12,231 bases of DNA from Trueperaceae bacterium (GTDB lineage Bacteria; Deinococcota; Deinococci; Deinococcales; Trueperaceae): positions 1-12,231 of the forward strand of contig PXAU01000186.1 in assembly GCA_003567075.1 (NCBI GenBank), read 5' to 3'. This document shows, piece by piece, positions 6,321 through 12,200 of this stretch (position 1 is its first letter; every line of letters begins with the position of its first letter). A model generated the notes under the pieces. That model made no database searches. It had not been told where the DNA came from and saw only the letters and a program-made list of their open reading frames with translations. The translations under genes and the position numbers were made by a program.

Positions 6321-7667
6321 TCAGGCAGCCCGATCGAGCCGAGGCACGTTGTCGTCGGCCCGCGCCGGAGCCCGCGCGGCCGCAGCGGCGCGCTCGCCCT
6401 CATCCAGCAGCAGGCGGGCGTGACGATCGTAGGTGAGGAAGTTGTAGACCCAGGTGCCGAAGGCGGTCACCCGGTTCTGATGGCCAGGAAGGTAGATCAA
6501 GTGCACGAAGAGCCAGGCCAACCAACCCAGGAAGCCCGAGAAGCGGCCACCGCCAAGGCCCGGCGCGAGTTCCGCCACCCCGGCGCCGCGACCGATGATG
6601 GCCATCTGGCCGCGATCGGCGTAGCGGAACGGGCGCGGCTCGCGGCCGGCGCGGCGTGCCTTCAGCACGTGGCCGACGTGCTTGCCCATCTGGATCGCGA
6701 CCTGCGCGACCTGCGGGTAGGGGCGCTCGGCGCTACCTGGGACGCCGGCCATGTCGCCGATCACGAAGACGTCGGGATGCTCGGCCAGGTGCAAGCTCTC
6801 GGTGACGGGGACGCGGCCGCCCCGGTCCACCTCGATACCGAGGCGTTCTGCCAGCGGGTTGGCGCGCACGCCCGCGGCCCATATCAGCGTGCGGCTCGGC
6901 ACGATGCTGCCGTCGCTGAGCTCGACCTGATGCGGCTCGGCGCGGCTGACGCCGGTACGGAGGCGGAGGTCGACCCCGCGCCGCCGCAGCGTGCGCTCAG
7001 CGTAGGCGCGCGTGCGCGGACCGTACGGTGCCAGCACGGTGCCGGTGGGTTCGACCATCACCACCCGCGGCCGCGCAGCAGCGAGTTCGGGGTAGTCCTG
7101 GCGCAGCACCCGGAACAGCTCCACCAACGCGCCAGCCATCTCGACGCCGGTGGGGCCGGCGCCGGCGATCACGAAGGTAAGGTGCCCGTCGGCTGCGGTC
7201 TCAGGCTCGTGGGCGGCGGCCTCGAACTGGCGCAGCACGTGGCTGCGTAGGGCCGTGGCTTCGTGCACGCTCTTGAGCACGAAGGCGTGCTCGCGCACGC
7301 CGGGGATGCCGTGGTCGCCGTAGACCGAGCCGGCCGCCAGTACCAGGCTGTCGAACGGCAGTGCCTGGCCATCGTCGAGGTGGACGCGGCGGCCATCCAG
7401 GTCGAGCCGCTCGACGCGGCCCAAGCGGAAGCGCACGTTGCGGTGCTTGCGGACGATGCCGCGCACCTGATGAGCGACGTCCTCGCTGCCGAGGCCGGCG
7501 GTGGCCACCTGGTAGAGCAGCGGTTGGAAGGTGTGGTAGTTGTGCTGGTCGACGAGGGTCACGTCGACGTCAGCGCGTCGCAGCGAGCGTGCGACGGCGA
7601 GCCCACCGAAGCCGGCGCCCACGACGACCACATGGTGACGGGCTGGGATTGGGGCTGCGCTGCGCAT
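6321..7667 (-). CDS. ndh: Type II NADH:quinone oxidoreductase (NDH-2), FAD-dependent
   Basis: This single-chain, non-proton-pumping enzyme transfers electrons from NADH to quinone at the cytoplasmic face of the membrane. The 448 residues show the FAD loop GAGFGG (17-22), the diagnostic NYHTFQPLLYQVATAGL (43-59), the NADH loop GAGPTGVEMAGAL (169-181), VFVIGDMAG (300-308, FAD ribityl contact) and AQVAIQMGKH (321-330), the region that lines the quinone tunnel in this family. Residues 376-412 (SGFLGWLAWLFVHLIYL... WVYNFLTYDR) are the amphipathic C-terminal membrane anchor. ATG 7667 is chosen because GGAGGT lies 6 nt upstream; the frame stays open to 7850 but that part is repeat-derived. The 5' leader holds tandem 13-bp repeats. 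Subfamily identity is strong; ferredoxin-NADP or sulfide:quinone reductases lack this anchor pattern. Confidence 0.93.
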   Translation of the reverse strand: MRSAAPIPARHHVVVVGAGFGGLAVARSLRRADVDVTLVDQHNYHTFQPLLYQVATAGLGSEDVAHQVRGIVRKHRNVRFRLGRVERLDLDGRRVHLDDGQALPFDSLVLAAGSVYGDHGIPGVREHAFVLKSVHEATALRSHVLRQFEAAAHEPETAADGHLTFVIAGAGPTGVEMAGALVELFRVLRQDYPELAAARPRVVMVEPTGTVLAPYGPRTRAYAERTLRRRGVDLRLRTGVSRAEPHQVELSDGSIVPSRTLIWAAGVRANPLAERLGIEVDRGGRVPVTESLHLAEHPDVFVIGDMAGVPGSAERPYPQVAQVAIQMGKHVGHVLKARRAGREPRPFRYADRGQMAIIGRGAGVAELAPGLGGGRFSGFLGWLAWLFVHLIYLPGHQNRVTAFGTWVYNFLTYDRHARLLLDEGERAAAAARAPARADDNVPRLDRAA

Positions 7668-7673
7668 GATGGA

Positions 7674-7679
7674 ACCTCC
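7674..7679 (-). promoter_or_regulatory. Strong Shine-Dalgarno sequence of the NDH-2 gene
   Basis: GGAGGT sits 6 nt before the ATG at 7667. It decides the start and shows that this mRNA has a leader, unlike most neighbours. Confidence 0.85.
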
Positions 7680-7710
7680 GGGGTCGGGTGTGCGTTCGGG
7701 GGGCCGAGGC

Positions 7711-7751
7711 GGACGTCCGGGACGAATGTCCGGGACGAACGTCCCTCGTGA
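7711..7751. repeat. Three 13-bp tandem repeats with palindromes in the NDH-2 leader
   Basis: Units are ACGTCCGGGACGA (7713-7725), ATGTCCGGGACGA (7726-7738) and a third that shares only the first six bases (7739-7751). They contain overlapping palindromes: GGACGTCC (7711-7718), CGTCC-G-GGACG (7714-7724) and GGGACG-AA-CGTCCC (7732-7745). The block ends 44 bp upstream of the NDH-2 start, so it could be an operator or an mRNA hairpin set. Function not known. Confidence 0.7.
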
Positions 7752-7777
7752 AAACGAGCATATGCCATCCTTCACGA
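7746..7777. promoter_or_regulatory. Inverted repeat upstream of the NDH-2 gene, possible operator
   Basis: TCGTGAA (7746-7752) and TTCACGA (7771-7777) are perfect 7-bp arms with an 18-bp A/T-richer spacer. The spacer contains the minus-strand hexamer TATGCT (7757-7762), which fits TA-NNN-T and could be the NDH-2 -10 box. Arms flanking a promoter suggest a repressor or activator site, but no regulator gene is nearby. Confidence 0.4.
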
Positions 7778-7811
7778 AGTTCCGTAGGCACGACCACGAA
7801 TGCAGCGGTCC

Positions 7812-7849
7812 GCCGCCGGTGACGCAGCCAGCCGCCGGTGACGCAGCCA
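7812..7849. repeat. Exact 19-bp tandem duplication
   Basis: GCCGCCGGTGACGCAGCCA occurs twice in direct succession (7812-7830 and 7831-7849) with no mismatch. It lies in the spacer between the serine dehydratase and NDH-2 genes. No coding or known regulatory role can be seen. Confidence 0.85.
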
Positions 7850-7873
7850 AGAGCTCTGGACGTCGCGTCTCGT

Positions 7874-7939
7874 GCGCCGCGCGTTAGCGCGCCGCGCGTC
7901 AGCGCGCCGTGCGTCAGCGCGCCGCGCGTTAGCGCGCCA
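7874..7939. repeat. 15-bp tandem repeat array at the 3' end of sdaAA
   Basis: There are four units of consensus GCGCCGCGCGTYAGC (7874-7888, 7889-7903, 7904-7918, 7919-7933) plus a 5-6 base partial unit to 7939. Each TYA is a stop codon on the minus strand (TAA or TGA), in the same register as the sdaAA stop, which lies in the last full unit. Most units contain the palindromic core CGCGC-C-GCGCG. It could help end transcription, but there is no T-run. Confidence 0.85.
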
Positions 7940-8768
7940 TCTCAAGCGCGATGCGGCGCCCGGTCGGGGTGTCGGCGATGCCGCCTTCGCCCGTCTCGCG
8001 CAGCTCCGGTGGGAGCATTCGGCCCACGGAGGCCATCGCCTGCACCACCTCGTCGGGTGGGATCACCGAGCGCAACCCGGCCAGCGCCAGCTGGGCGCTC
8101 GAGATCGCATGCACCGCGAAGAACGCGTTGCGCGAGACGCACGGCACCTCGACGTAGCCGCCCACGGGGTCGCACACCAGTCCGATCGTGTTCATCAAGG
8201 CCATCGCCGCAGCGTGGACGCTCGCCTCGGCGTCGCCGCCGAGCAACTCCGTCACCGCCGCGGCCGCCATGGCCGCGCTCGAGCCGATCTCGGCTTGGCA
8301 GCCGCCGGTCGAGCCGGCGATGAACATCGTCTTCGAGATCACTTCGCCGATGCCGGCCGCCAGGACGAGGGGCAGGACGAGCGCCTCGTCCGCGAGGTCG
8401 AGGGGGTCGCCGACGCCGATGAGGGCTCCCGGCACGGTGCCGGCGCTGCCGGCGGTGGGCGCCGCCACGATGCGGCCCATGCGGGCGTTCTCCTCGTTGA
8501 TCGCCATGGCGTAGGCCTGCACCCGCTTGAGCAGCGGCGCGGCCAGCACGTCGCCCGCAGTATGCAAGGTCTTGGCGTTCCAGCCGACCATGCCGGTGCG
8601 GCTCTTGGCGTCGCTCGTCAAGCCCCGCGCGATGGCGTCGCGCATCTCCCGCAAGCGCCCACGCATCTCCTCGAGCAGCGCCGCGCGCTCGTCGTCCGAG
8701 AGCCCCTGATCGGCCAGCACCGCGGCGCTGGCGGGTCCCGCGGCAGCCGCGAGCTCGGCCAACGTCAC
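7929..8768 (-). CDS. sdaAA: L-serine dehydratase, iron-sulfur-dependent, alpha subunit
   Basis: Together with the beta subunit this enzyme deaminates L-serine to pyruvate and ammonia in the cytoplasm using a [4Fe-4S] cluster rather than pyridoxal phosphate. The 279 residues cover the catalytic SDH_alpha domain: GRIVAAPTAGSAG (98-110), MFIAGSTGGCQAEIGSS (148-164) and NTIGLVCDPVGGYVEVPCVSRN (193-214). Cys157, Cys199 and Cys210 match the three cluster-ligating cysteines known in this family. GTG 8768 is chosen because the conserved N-terminus starts there and GTGA overlaps the sdaAB stop, the usual sign of translational coupling; GAGG lies upstream at reasonable spacing. The TAA stop is inside a 15-bp repeat array. 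Confidence 0.95.
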   Translation of the reverse strand: MTLAELAAAAGPASAAVLADQGLSDDERAALLEEMRGRLREMRDAIARGLTSDAKSRTGMVGWNAKTLHTAGDVLAAPLLKRVQAYAMAINEENARMGRIVAAPTAGSAGTVPGALIGVGDPLDLADEALVLPLVLAAGIGEVISKTMFIAGSTGGCQAEIGSSAAMAAAAVTELLGGDAEASVHAAAMALMNTIGLVCDPVGGYVEVPCVSRNAFFAVHAISSAQLALAGLRSVIPPDEVVQAMASVGRMLPPELRETGEGGIADTPTGRRIALEMAR

Positions 8769-9484
8769 GGCGTTGCCTCGGCCGTGGAGAGAGCGATGTG
8801 GGCGCCGTCGCTTCCGCTGCTCATCACGGTCGGCAGTTGGCGCAACCAGGTGATCGCGGGCAGGTGCAGCAGGTAGGCCGCGGCCACCTCGCTGATGGGG
8901 CGGTCGCACTCGACCGACATCATCGCCTCGCCCCCCTTGCGCTGGCGGGCGCTGAAGAGCGTGGCGACGTTCACGTCGTCGTCGGCGATGACACGCGTCA
9001 CCCGGGCGATGACGCCGGGGGTGTCGCGGTGCCGCACGAGCAGGGTGGGGGCGCCGCCGCTGAACTCGAGCCGGAACCCGTCGAGGCCGAAGGCCTTGAC
9101 CAAGCCACCACCGAGACTCGAGCCCAGCAGCTCCAGGCGGCGCTCGTCAGCCGAAGCCCACAGCTCGATGCGCACGCTGTTTGGATGGACATCGCCTAAG
9201 TCGGCGCTGGCGAACTCGATGCCGAGGCCGTGTCGCGTCGCCTCGTCATGGGCCTGCGGGATGCGCGCGTCGTCAGGCGCGAAGCCTAGCGCGCCGGCCA
9301 CGAGGGCCAGGTCGGTGCCGTGGCCGCGGGCGGTCTTGGCGAAGGATCCGTGCAGCGTGAAGCGCGCCCGCGATGGCGCGTCGCCCAGCGCGTGACGGGC
9401 CAGGAGCGCCAAGCGGCAGGCGCCGGCGGTGTGGCTGCTGGAGGGCCCGACCATGACCGGGCCGATGACGTCGAGGAGGCTCAC
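8765..9484 (-). CDS. sdaAB: L-serine dehydratase, iron-sulfur-dependent, beta subunit
   Basis: This is the 239-aa regulatory and partner subunit of the two-chain bacterial serine dehydratase. It carries the SDH_beta signature VIGPVMVGPSSSHTAG (6-21) and HGSFAKTARGHGTD (45-58), which pack against the alpha subunit active site. A C-terminal ACT domain follows at about 147-221 (TLLVRHRDTPGVIARVTRVI), a fold that often binds amino acids. GTG 9484 is chosen because the family N-terminus starts exactly there and TAGACT lies 7 nt upstream; the frame extends further upstream but that would be a non-conserved Ala/Pro/Ser leader reading through the promoter. It is first in a two-gene unit with sdaAA, with a 4-bp overlap. 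The HU terminator hairpin lies 57 bp upstream. Confidence 0.95.
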   Translation of the reverse strand: MSLLDVIGPVMVGPSSSHTAGACRLALLARHALGDAPSRARFTLHGSFAKTARGHGTDLALVAGALGFAPDDARIPQAHDEATRHGLGIEFASADLGDVHPNSVRIELWASADERRLELLGSSLGGGLVKAFGLDGFRLEFSGGAPTLLVRHRDTPGVIARVTRVIADDDVNVATLFSARQRKGGEAMMSVECDRPISEVAAAYLLHLPAITWLRQLPTVMSSGSDGAHIALSTAEATP

Positions 9485-9491
9485 GCTAGGC

Positions 9492-9497
9492 AGTCTA
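9492..9497 (-). promoter_or_regulatory. Putative -10 box of a leaderless promoter for sdaAB-sdaAA
   Basis: On the minus strand TAGACT ends 7 nt before the GTG at 9484. No Shine-Dalgarno sequence is present. No clear -35 box is seen in the GC-rich bases upstream. Confidence 0.6.
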
Positions 9498-9540
9498 GCG
9501 GCCGCGGCCGGCGATGGGCGTGGTGCTTCGGACGACGACA

Positions 9541-9570
9541 CCGCGGGAGGTCCCTCGGGACCTCCCGCGG
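9541..9570 (-). terminator. Perfect 14-bp inverted repeat, likely terminator of the HU gene
   Basis: The arms CCGCGGGAGGTCCC and GGGACCTCCCGCGG are exact complements separated by 2 nt, so in RNA a 12-13 bp stem with a short loop would form. It begins 37 nt after the HU stop and precedes the sdaAB promoter. Downstream bases on the minus strand (TGTCGTCGTC) lack a T-run, so strength as an intrinsic terminator is uncertain. Confidence 0.7.
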
Positions 9571-9607
9571 TGATGGCAGGGCGATCGACGAGAAGACCGT
9601 CGGCGCG

Positions 9608-9901
9608 CTACTTCTTGACCTGCTCCTTGAGGCTCTTGCCGGGCTTGAAGGCGGGGTACTTGCTGGCCGGAATCTTGATCTTGTCGGTGGTGCCGGGCTT
9701 CACGCCGGTGCGGGCCTTGCGCTTGCGCACCTCGAACGTACCGAAACCGGTCAACTGCACCTTGGTGCCCTCGTCGAGATGCTTGCTGACCTTCGCAAGC
9801 ATGGTGTCGACGACTTCCTTGACGTCCTTCTTCTTCATCCCGGTCGCATCGGCGACGGTGTCGACGAGATCCGCCTTGGATACGGTCTTCTGCTTCGCCA
9901 T
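9608..9901 (-). CDS. hup: HU-family histone-like DNA-binding protein
   Basis: This 97-aa nucleoid protein binds and bends DNA as a dimer. The helical dimer core (about 9-45, KADLVDTVADATGMKKKDVKEVVDTMLAKV) is followed by VQLTGFGTFEVRKRKARTG (48-66), the beta arm with the DNA-intercalating proline in GVKPGT (67-72), and KIKIPASKYPAFKPGKSLKEQV (74-95). The arm reads ARTGVKPGTTDKIKIPA rather than the common RxGRNPxTGE form, similar to the style I associate with Deinococcota HU. ATG 9901 is fixed by AGGAGG 6 nt upstream. A readable sigma-70-type promoter precedes it, consistent with strong expression. A perfect hairpin follows. It is a single-gene unit. IHF is less likely because there is no paired subunit context. 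Confidence 0.95.
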   Translation of the reverse strand: MAKQKTVSKADLVDTVADATGMKKKDVKEVVDTMLAKVSKHLDEGTKVQLTGFGTFEVRKRKARTGVKPGTTDKIKIPASKYPAFKPGKSLKEQVKK

Positions 9902-9907
9902 CTGACT

Positions 9908-9913
9908 CCTCCT
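9908..9913 (-). promoter_or_regulatory. Strong Shine-Dalgarno sequence of the HU gene
   Basis: AGGAGG, within a longer GAGGAGGAG, lies 6 nt before the ATG at 9901. It fixes the start of the 97-aa protein against longer open frame upstream. Confidence 0.85.
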
Positions 9914-9930
9914 CATACAGGATGCGTTGC

Positions 9931-9967
9931 TTGCGCGCAATCTAGCACGGTGCATGTCGTTGGGCAA
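9931..9967 (-). promoter_or_regulatory. HU promoter with a palindrome at the expected transcription start
   Basis: On the minus strand TTGCCC (9967-9962) and TAGATT (9944-9939) are separated by exactly 17 bp, the ideal sigma-70 spacing. Transcription would start near 9932, giving a leader of about 31 nt with the Shine-Dalgarno sequence. The perfect 10-bp palindrome TTGCGCGCAA (9931-9940) covers the predicted start and touches the -10 box, so it could be an operator. Confidence 0.65.
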
Positions 9968-10100
9968 GTGTACGACGGCGTTTATCGGATTTGCCACAGG
10001 TATGTGCCGACCAGGACGGTGTTCCTGGCCCATGGCATCGAGACAGCATCAGTCGTCACGTCCAGCACGTCGTTCGCGCGCGCCAGTCGAGGGCGCCGGG

Positions 10101-10715
10101 TCAGCGCTCGGGCGGGCTCGCACCGTCGCCCCGGAGTGCCCGCACGCGCTCGCGTACGGCCGCGGTGAGCGTCTCGACCTCACCGCGCGAGCGACCCTCG
10201 GCTCGCAGCGGCGCACCGAAGCGGACGTGGAAACGCCGGCCCTCACGCCAGATGGCGGTGGGGACCAGGGTTGCGCCGCTGCGCTGCGCCAGGAAGGCCG
10301 CGCCGCCCATGGCGGCCTTCGCCTCGGGGCGCCGGGTACCCTCGAAGAAGACGCCCACCACCCCGCCCGCCTGCAGGCGTCGCAACGCCTCCTTGATCGC
10401 GCCCACGTCGTTGCGCTCGCGGTCGACGGGGAAGGCGCCTACGCCGCGCAGGGCAGCCGCGAAGAGACGGTTGGCGAAGAGCTCGCGCTTGGCCATGAAC
10501 TGCACGTAGTGCTGCGTGGCCAGGCCGATCACCGGCGGATCCCAGGCCGAATCGTGGTTGGCGGCGATCACGCAGGGTCCCGTGCGCGGCACATGCTCCA
10601 GGTCGTGGACGCGCAAGCCGTAGACGAGAGGTACCACGAGCGAGAAGAACGCGTTGCCGAGGCGGTACAGCCAGGGACCGCGGTGGACGCGTGGACGACG
10701 CGACGACTCGCTCAC
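10101..10715 (-). CDS. 1-acyl-glycerol-3-phosphate acyltransferase family protein (PlsC-like)
   Basis: This 204-aa protein belongs to the lysophosphatidate-type acyltransferase family, which transfers fatty acyl chains during phospholipid synthesis at the membrane. Motif I is NHDSAWD (53-59, the HX4D catalytic pair His54/Asp59), motif II is near FPVDRERND (95-103), motif III is FFEGTRRPE (123-131, usually FPEGTRS) and motif IV is VPTAI (151-155). A hydrophobic segment (about 19-33) may dip into the membrane. GTG 10715 overlaps the stop of the upstream YihY gene as GTGA, which points to translational coupling. TAGACT 6 nt upstream also suggests its own leaderless promoter inside the YihY gene. 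Substrate could be lysophosphatidate or another acyl acceptor. No nearby fatty-acid gene helps decide. Confidence 0.92.
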   Translation of the reverse strand: MSESSRRPRVHRGPWLYRLGNAFFSLVVPLVYGLRVHDLEHVPRTGPCVIAANHDSAWDPPVIGLATQHYVQFMAKRELFANRLFAAALRGVGAFPVDRERNDVGAIKEALRRLQAGGVVGVFFEGTRRPEAKAAMGGAAFLAQRSGATLVPTAIWREGRRFHVRFGAPLRAEGRSRGEVETLTAAVRERVRALRGDGASPPER

Positions 10716-11641
10716 GGCGCCAGTCTAGCCCGTCGCTGGGCGAGTTCGGAGGTGAGCATGGCCGCCAGCAGGAAGATCAGCATCGCCAGGTAGAGCCACA
10801 GGAGCAGCACCACCACGCCGGTCACCACCCCGTAGATGACGTTGATGCGCTCGACGGAGAAGGTGAGCACCAGCGCGTGGCGCAAGAGCGCCAACGCCAG
10901 CGAGCCGCTGATGCCACCGATGAGCGCGCTGTACCAGTCGTTCTGGCCGCTCGGGAGCCAGCGGAAGGCGAGCGTCAGGATGGCCGCACCGGCTGCCAGC
11001 CGCAGTGGGTTCAGGATCGGGGGCAGGCGCACGTCGGGCAGGGCCAGGTCGATGGCGGCCGCGCCTGCCACCAAACTCGACCAGAGCTCGGCGACGGCGT
11101 TCCCCAGGGTCGCTCCGATCACCTCGACCAGCACGAACAGCGCGACCGCCACGACGAGCGTCAGCGCCACGAGGCGGTTGCGGACGAACCCTCGCTGGGC
11201 CTTGCCGGCGAAGATCCGCTCCAGCGCAAGCTGCAACGAGGCGAAGAAGTTGCTCGCGGCCCACAGCAGGATCAGCAGCGACAGCAGCGAGCGCACGAGC
11301 GCGCCCTCGCCCAGCTGCTGGACGATGATGTCGAAGCTCTGCTGGACCAACGCGGCGGCATCGTCCGTGAGCGGGAAGACCTGCTCCACCAGGTCCTCGA
11401 GCGCGCCGCGGTAGGGTTCTGCCAGCTCGGGGCGATCCCGTAGCACCACGCCGAACCAACCACCGAGCAGCAGGAGCAGCGGCCCCATCGAGAAGGCGGC
11501 GTAGTAGGCCAACGCAGCCGCGAGCATCGCCACGTTGTGCTCGCGGTAGCGCCGCGCGAGCGCCCGGACGAACGAGCCCGTGGGGTGCTTGGCCCATAGC
11601 GCCAGGCGCCTGCGTCCCTGCGTGAGGGCGCGGCGGAGCAC
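10712..11641 (-). CDS. YihY/BrkB family inner-membrane protein
   Basis: This polytopic protein of 309 residues has about six membrane helices, typical of the YihY (formerly RNase BN/BrkB) family whose biochemical role is still unclear. Conserved parts are MLAAALAYYAAFSMGPLLLLL near the N-terminus, LLWAASNFFASLQLALERIF in the middle and INVIYGVVTGVVVLLLWLYLAMLIFLLAAMLTSEL at the C-terminus. GTG 11641 is preferred: it follows the upstream stop after one base, and about 38 residues before the MLAAALAYY segment matches E. coli YihY. ATG 11710 would add 23 basic, non-conserved residues and a 68-bp overlap. Its stop overlaps the PlsC start. The three-gene membrane cluster suggests an envelope role, by inference only. 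Confidence 0.9.
   Translation of the reverse strand: MLRRALTQGRRRLALWAKHPTGSFVRALARRYREHNVAMLAAALAYYAAFSMGPLLLLLGGWFGVVLRDRPELAEPYRGALEDLVEQVFPLTDDAAALVQQSFDIIVQQLGEGALVRSLLSLLILLWAASNFFASLQLALERIFAGKAQRGFVRNRLVALTLVVAVALFVLVEVIGATLGNAVAELWSSLVAGAAAIDLALPDVRLPPILNPLRLAAGAAILTLAFRWLPSGQNDWYSALIGGISGSLALALLRHALVLTFSVERINVIYGVVTGVVVLLLWLYLAMLIFLLAAMLTSELAQRRARLAP
10722..10727 (-). promoter_or_regulatory. Putative -10 box of a leaderless promoter for plsC inside the YihY gene
   Basis: TAGACT ends 6 nt before the GTG at 10715 and lies in the last codons of the YihY gene (Ala-Arg-Leu). No clear -35 box is visible. The PlsC-like gene may therefore be transcribed both from the operon and on its own. 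Confidence 0.5.
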
Positions 11642-11642
11642 G

Positions 11643-12194
11643 TCAGGCCCGGCGGCGTGCCGGGGCCGGACCCTGCGTCGGGTTCGCTGGCCTTGTGGGT
11701 CCTTCGGCATTGCGCCGCGTCCGCTGCCGGTCGAGCATGAAGGCGCTCAGCACGCCCAACCCCGCCACCAGCGCGTGCAGCGTCAACCACAGCGCACGGG
11801 CGTCGTCCCAGGGGAGTTCCACCGCGAACAGCTCGCGCTGGGTCGCGAGCTGCACGAAGGCGGCGGGCGTGATCAGCAGCAGCGGCGAGAGCACGAGCGC
11901 TGGGTAGCGCCAGCCGAACTCCAGCGCCAGCATCCCCAAGAGGTTGCCGCTGAGGATGATGGGCAGCATCACCAGCCACTGCGCGTCACCGGCGATGAGC
12001 CCCGCCGGCGGCGCGAGCAGCGCCGCCAGGTATGCGAACGGCATGCCACCCACCCCGAACGCGAGGTACGCCGCGAGCACGATCCCGGCGCTGCGGACGG
12101 GAAGCGGCAACGGCGCCACCGCGAACACGACCGCCGCCAGCACCATGAAGGTGCCGATGATGAGGCGCTGCGGGTCGGGGGCGGGCCGTATCAC
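11643..12194 (-). CDS. Small polytopic membrane protein, unknown function (183 aa)
   Basis: I do not recognise a named family. Hydrophobic stretches at about 11-29, 33-48, 50-68, 73-93, 100-116 and 131-155 suggest five or six membrane helices, and the last 28 residues form a basic, Pro/Arg-rich tail that is probably cytoplasmic. Two small turns rich in Gly/Pro (FGVGGMPFAYLAALLAPPAG) lie between helices 2 and 3. There is no signal peptide and no obvious catalytic motif. GTG 12194 is chosen because TAGCAT lies 6 nt upstream. The stop is one base before the preferred YihY start, so the two are almost certainly co-transcribed. It resembles in general form other uncharacterised GC-rich bacterial integral membrane proteins. 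Confidence 0.8.
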   Translation of the reverse strand: MIRPAPDPQRLIIGTFMVLAAVVFAVAPLPLPVRSAGIVLAAYLAFGVGGMPFAYLAALLAPPAGLIAGDAQWLVMLPIILSGNLLGMLALEFGWRYPALVLSPLLLITPAAFVQLATQRELFAVELPWDDARALWLTLHALVAGLGVLSAFMLDRQRTRRNAEGPTRPANPTQGPAPARRRA

Positions 12195-12200
12195 GACCGC

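Noticed and set aside
5472..7250. A 592-codon plus-strand open frame opposite the phosphatase and NDH-2 genes
   Set aside because: Both minus-strand genes have complete family motifs, and the plus frame is Ala/Gly/Val/His-rich with no recognisable domain.
7776..7783. GGAACTT on the minus strand as an ECF-sigma -35 element for ndh
   Set aside because: The only CGTT-like -10 partner lies 22 nt further on, too far for the usual 16-17 nt spacing.
7668..7850. N-terminal extension of the NDH-2 protein into the repeat region
   Set aside because: The added residues are encoded by tandem repeats and the likely promoter, while ATG 7667 has a perfect Shine-Dalgarno sequence and matches the family N-terminus.
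7874..7939. CRISPR array
   Set aside because: Units are 15 bp and directly adjacent with no unique spacers, and no cas gene is present.
9485..9541. N-terminal extension of the serine dehydratase beta subunit
   Set aside because: The extra residues are a non-conserved Ala/Pro/Ser run that overlaps the TAGACT box; the family N-terminus begins at GTG 9484.
9902..10100. A small RNA or tRNA in the spacer between HU and the PlsC-like gene
   Set aside because: I find no cloverleaf or stable long hairpin there beyond the HU promoter elements.
11642..11710. YihY start at ATG 11710
   Set aside because: It would need a 68-bp overlap with the upstream gene and add 23 basic non-conserved residues; GTG 11641 fits spacing and family length better, though the ATG is not excluded.
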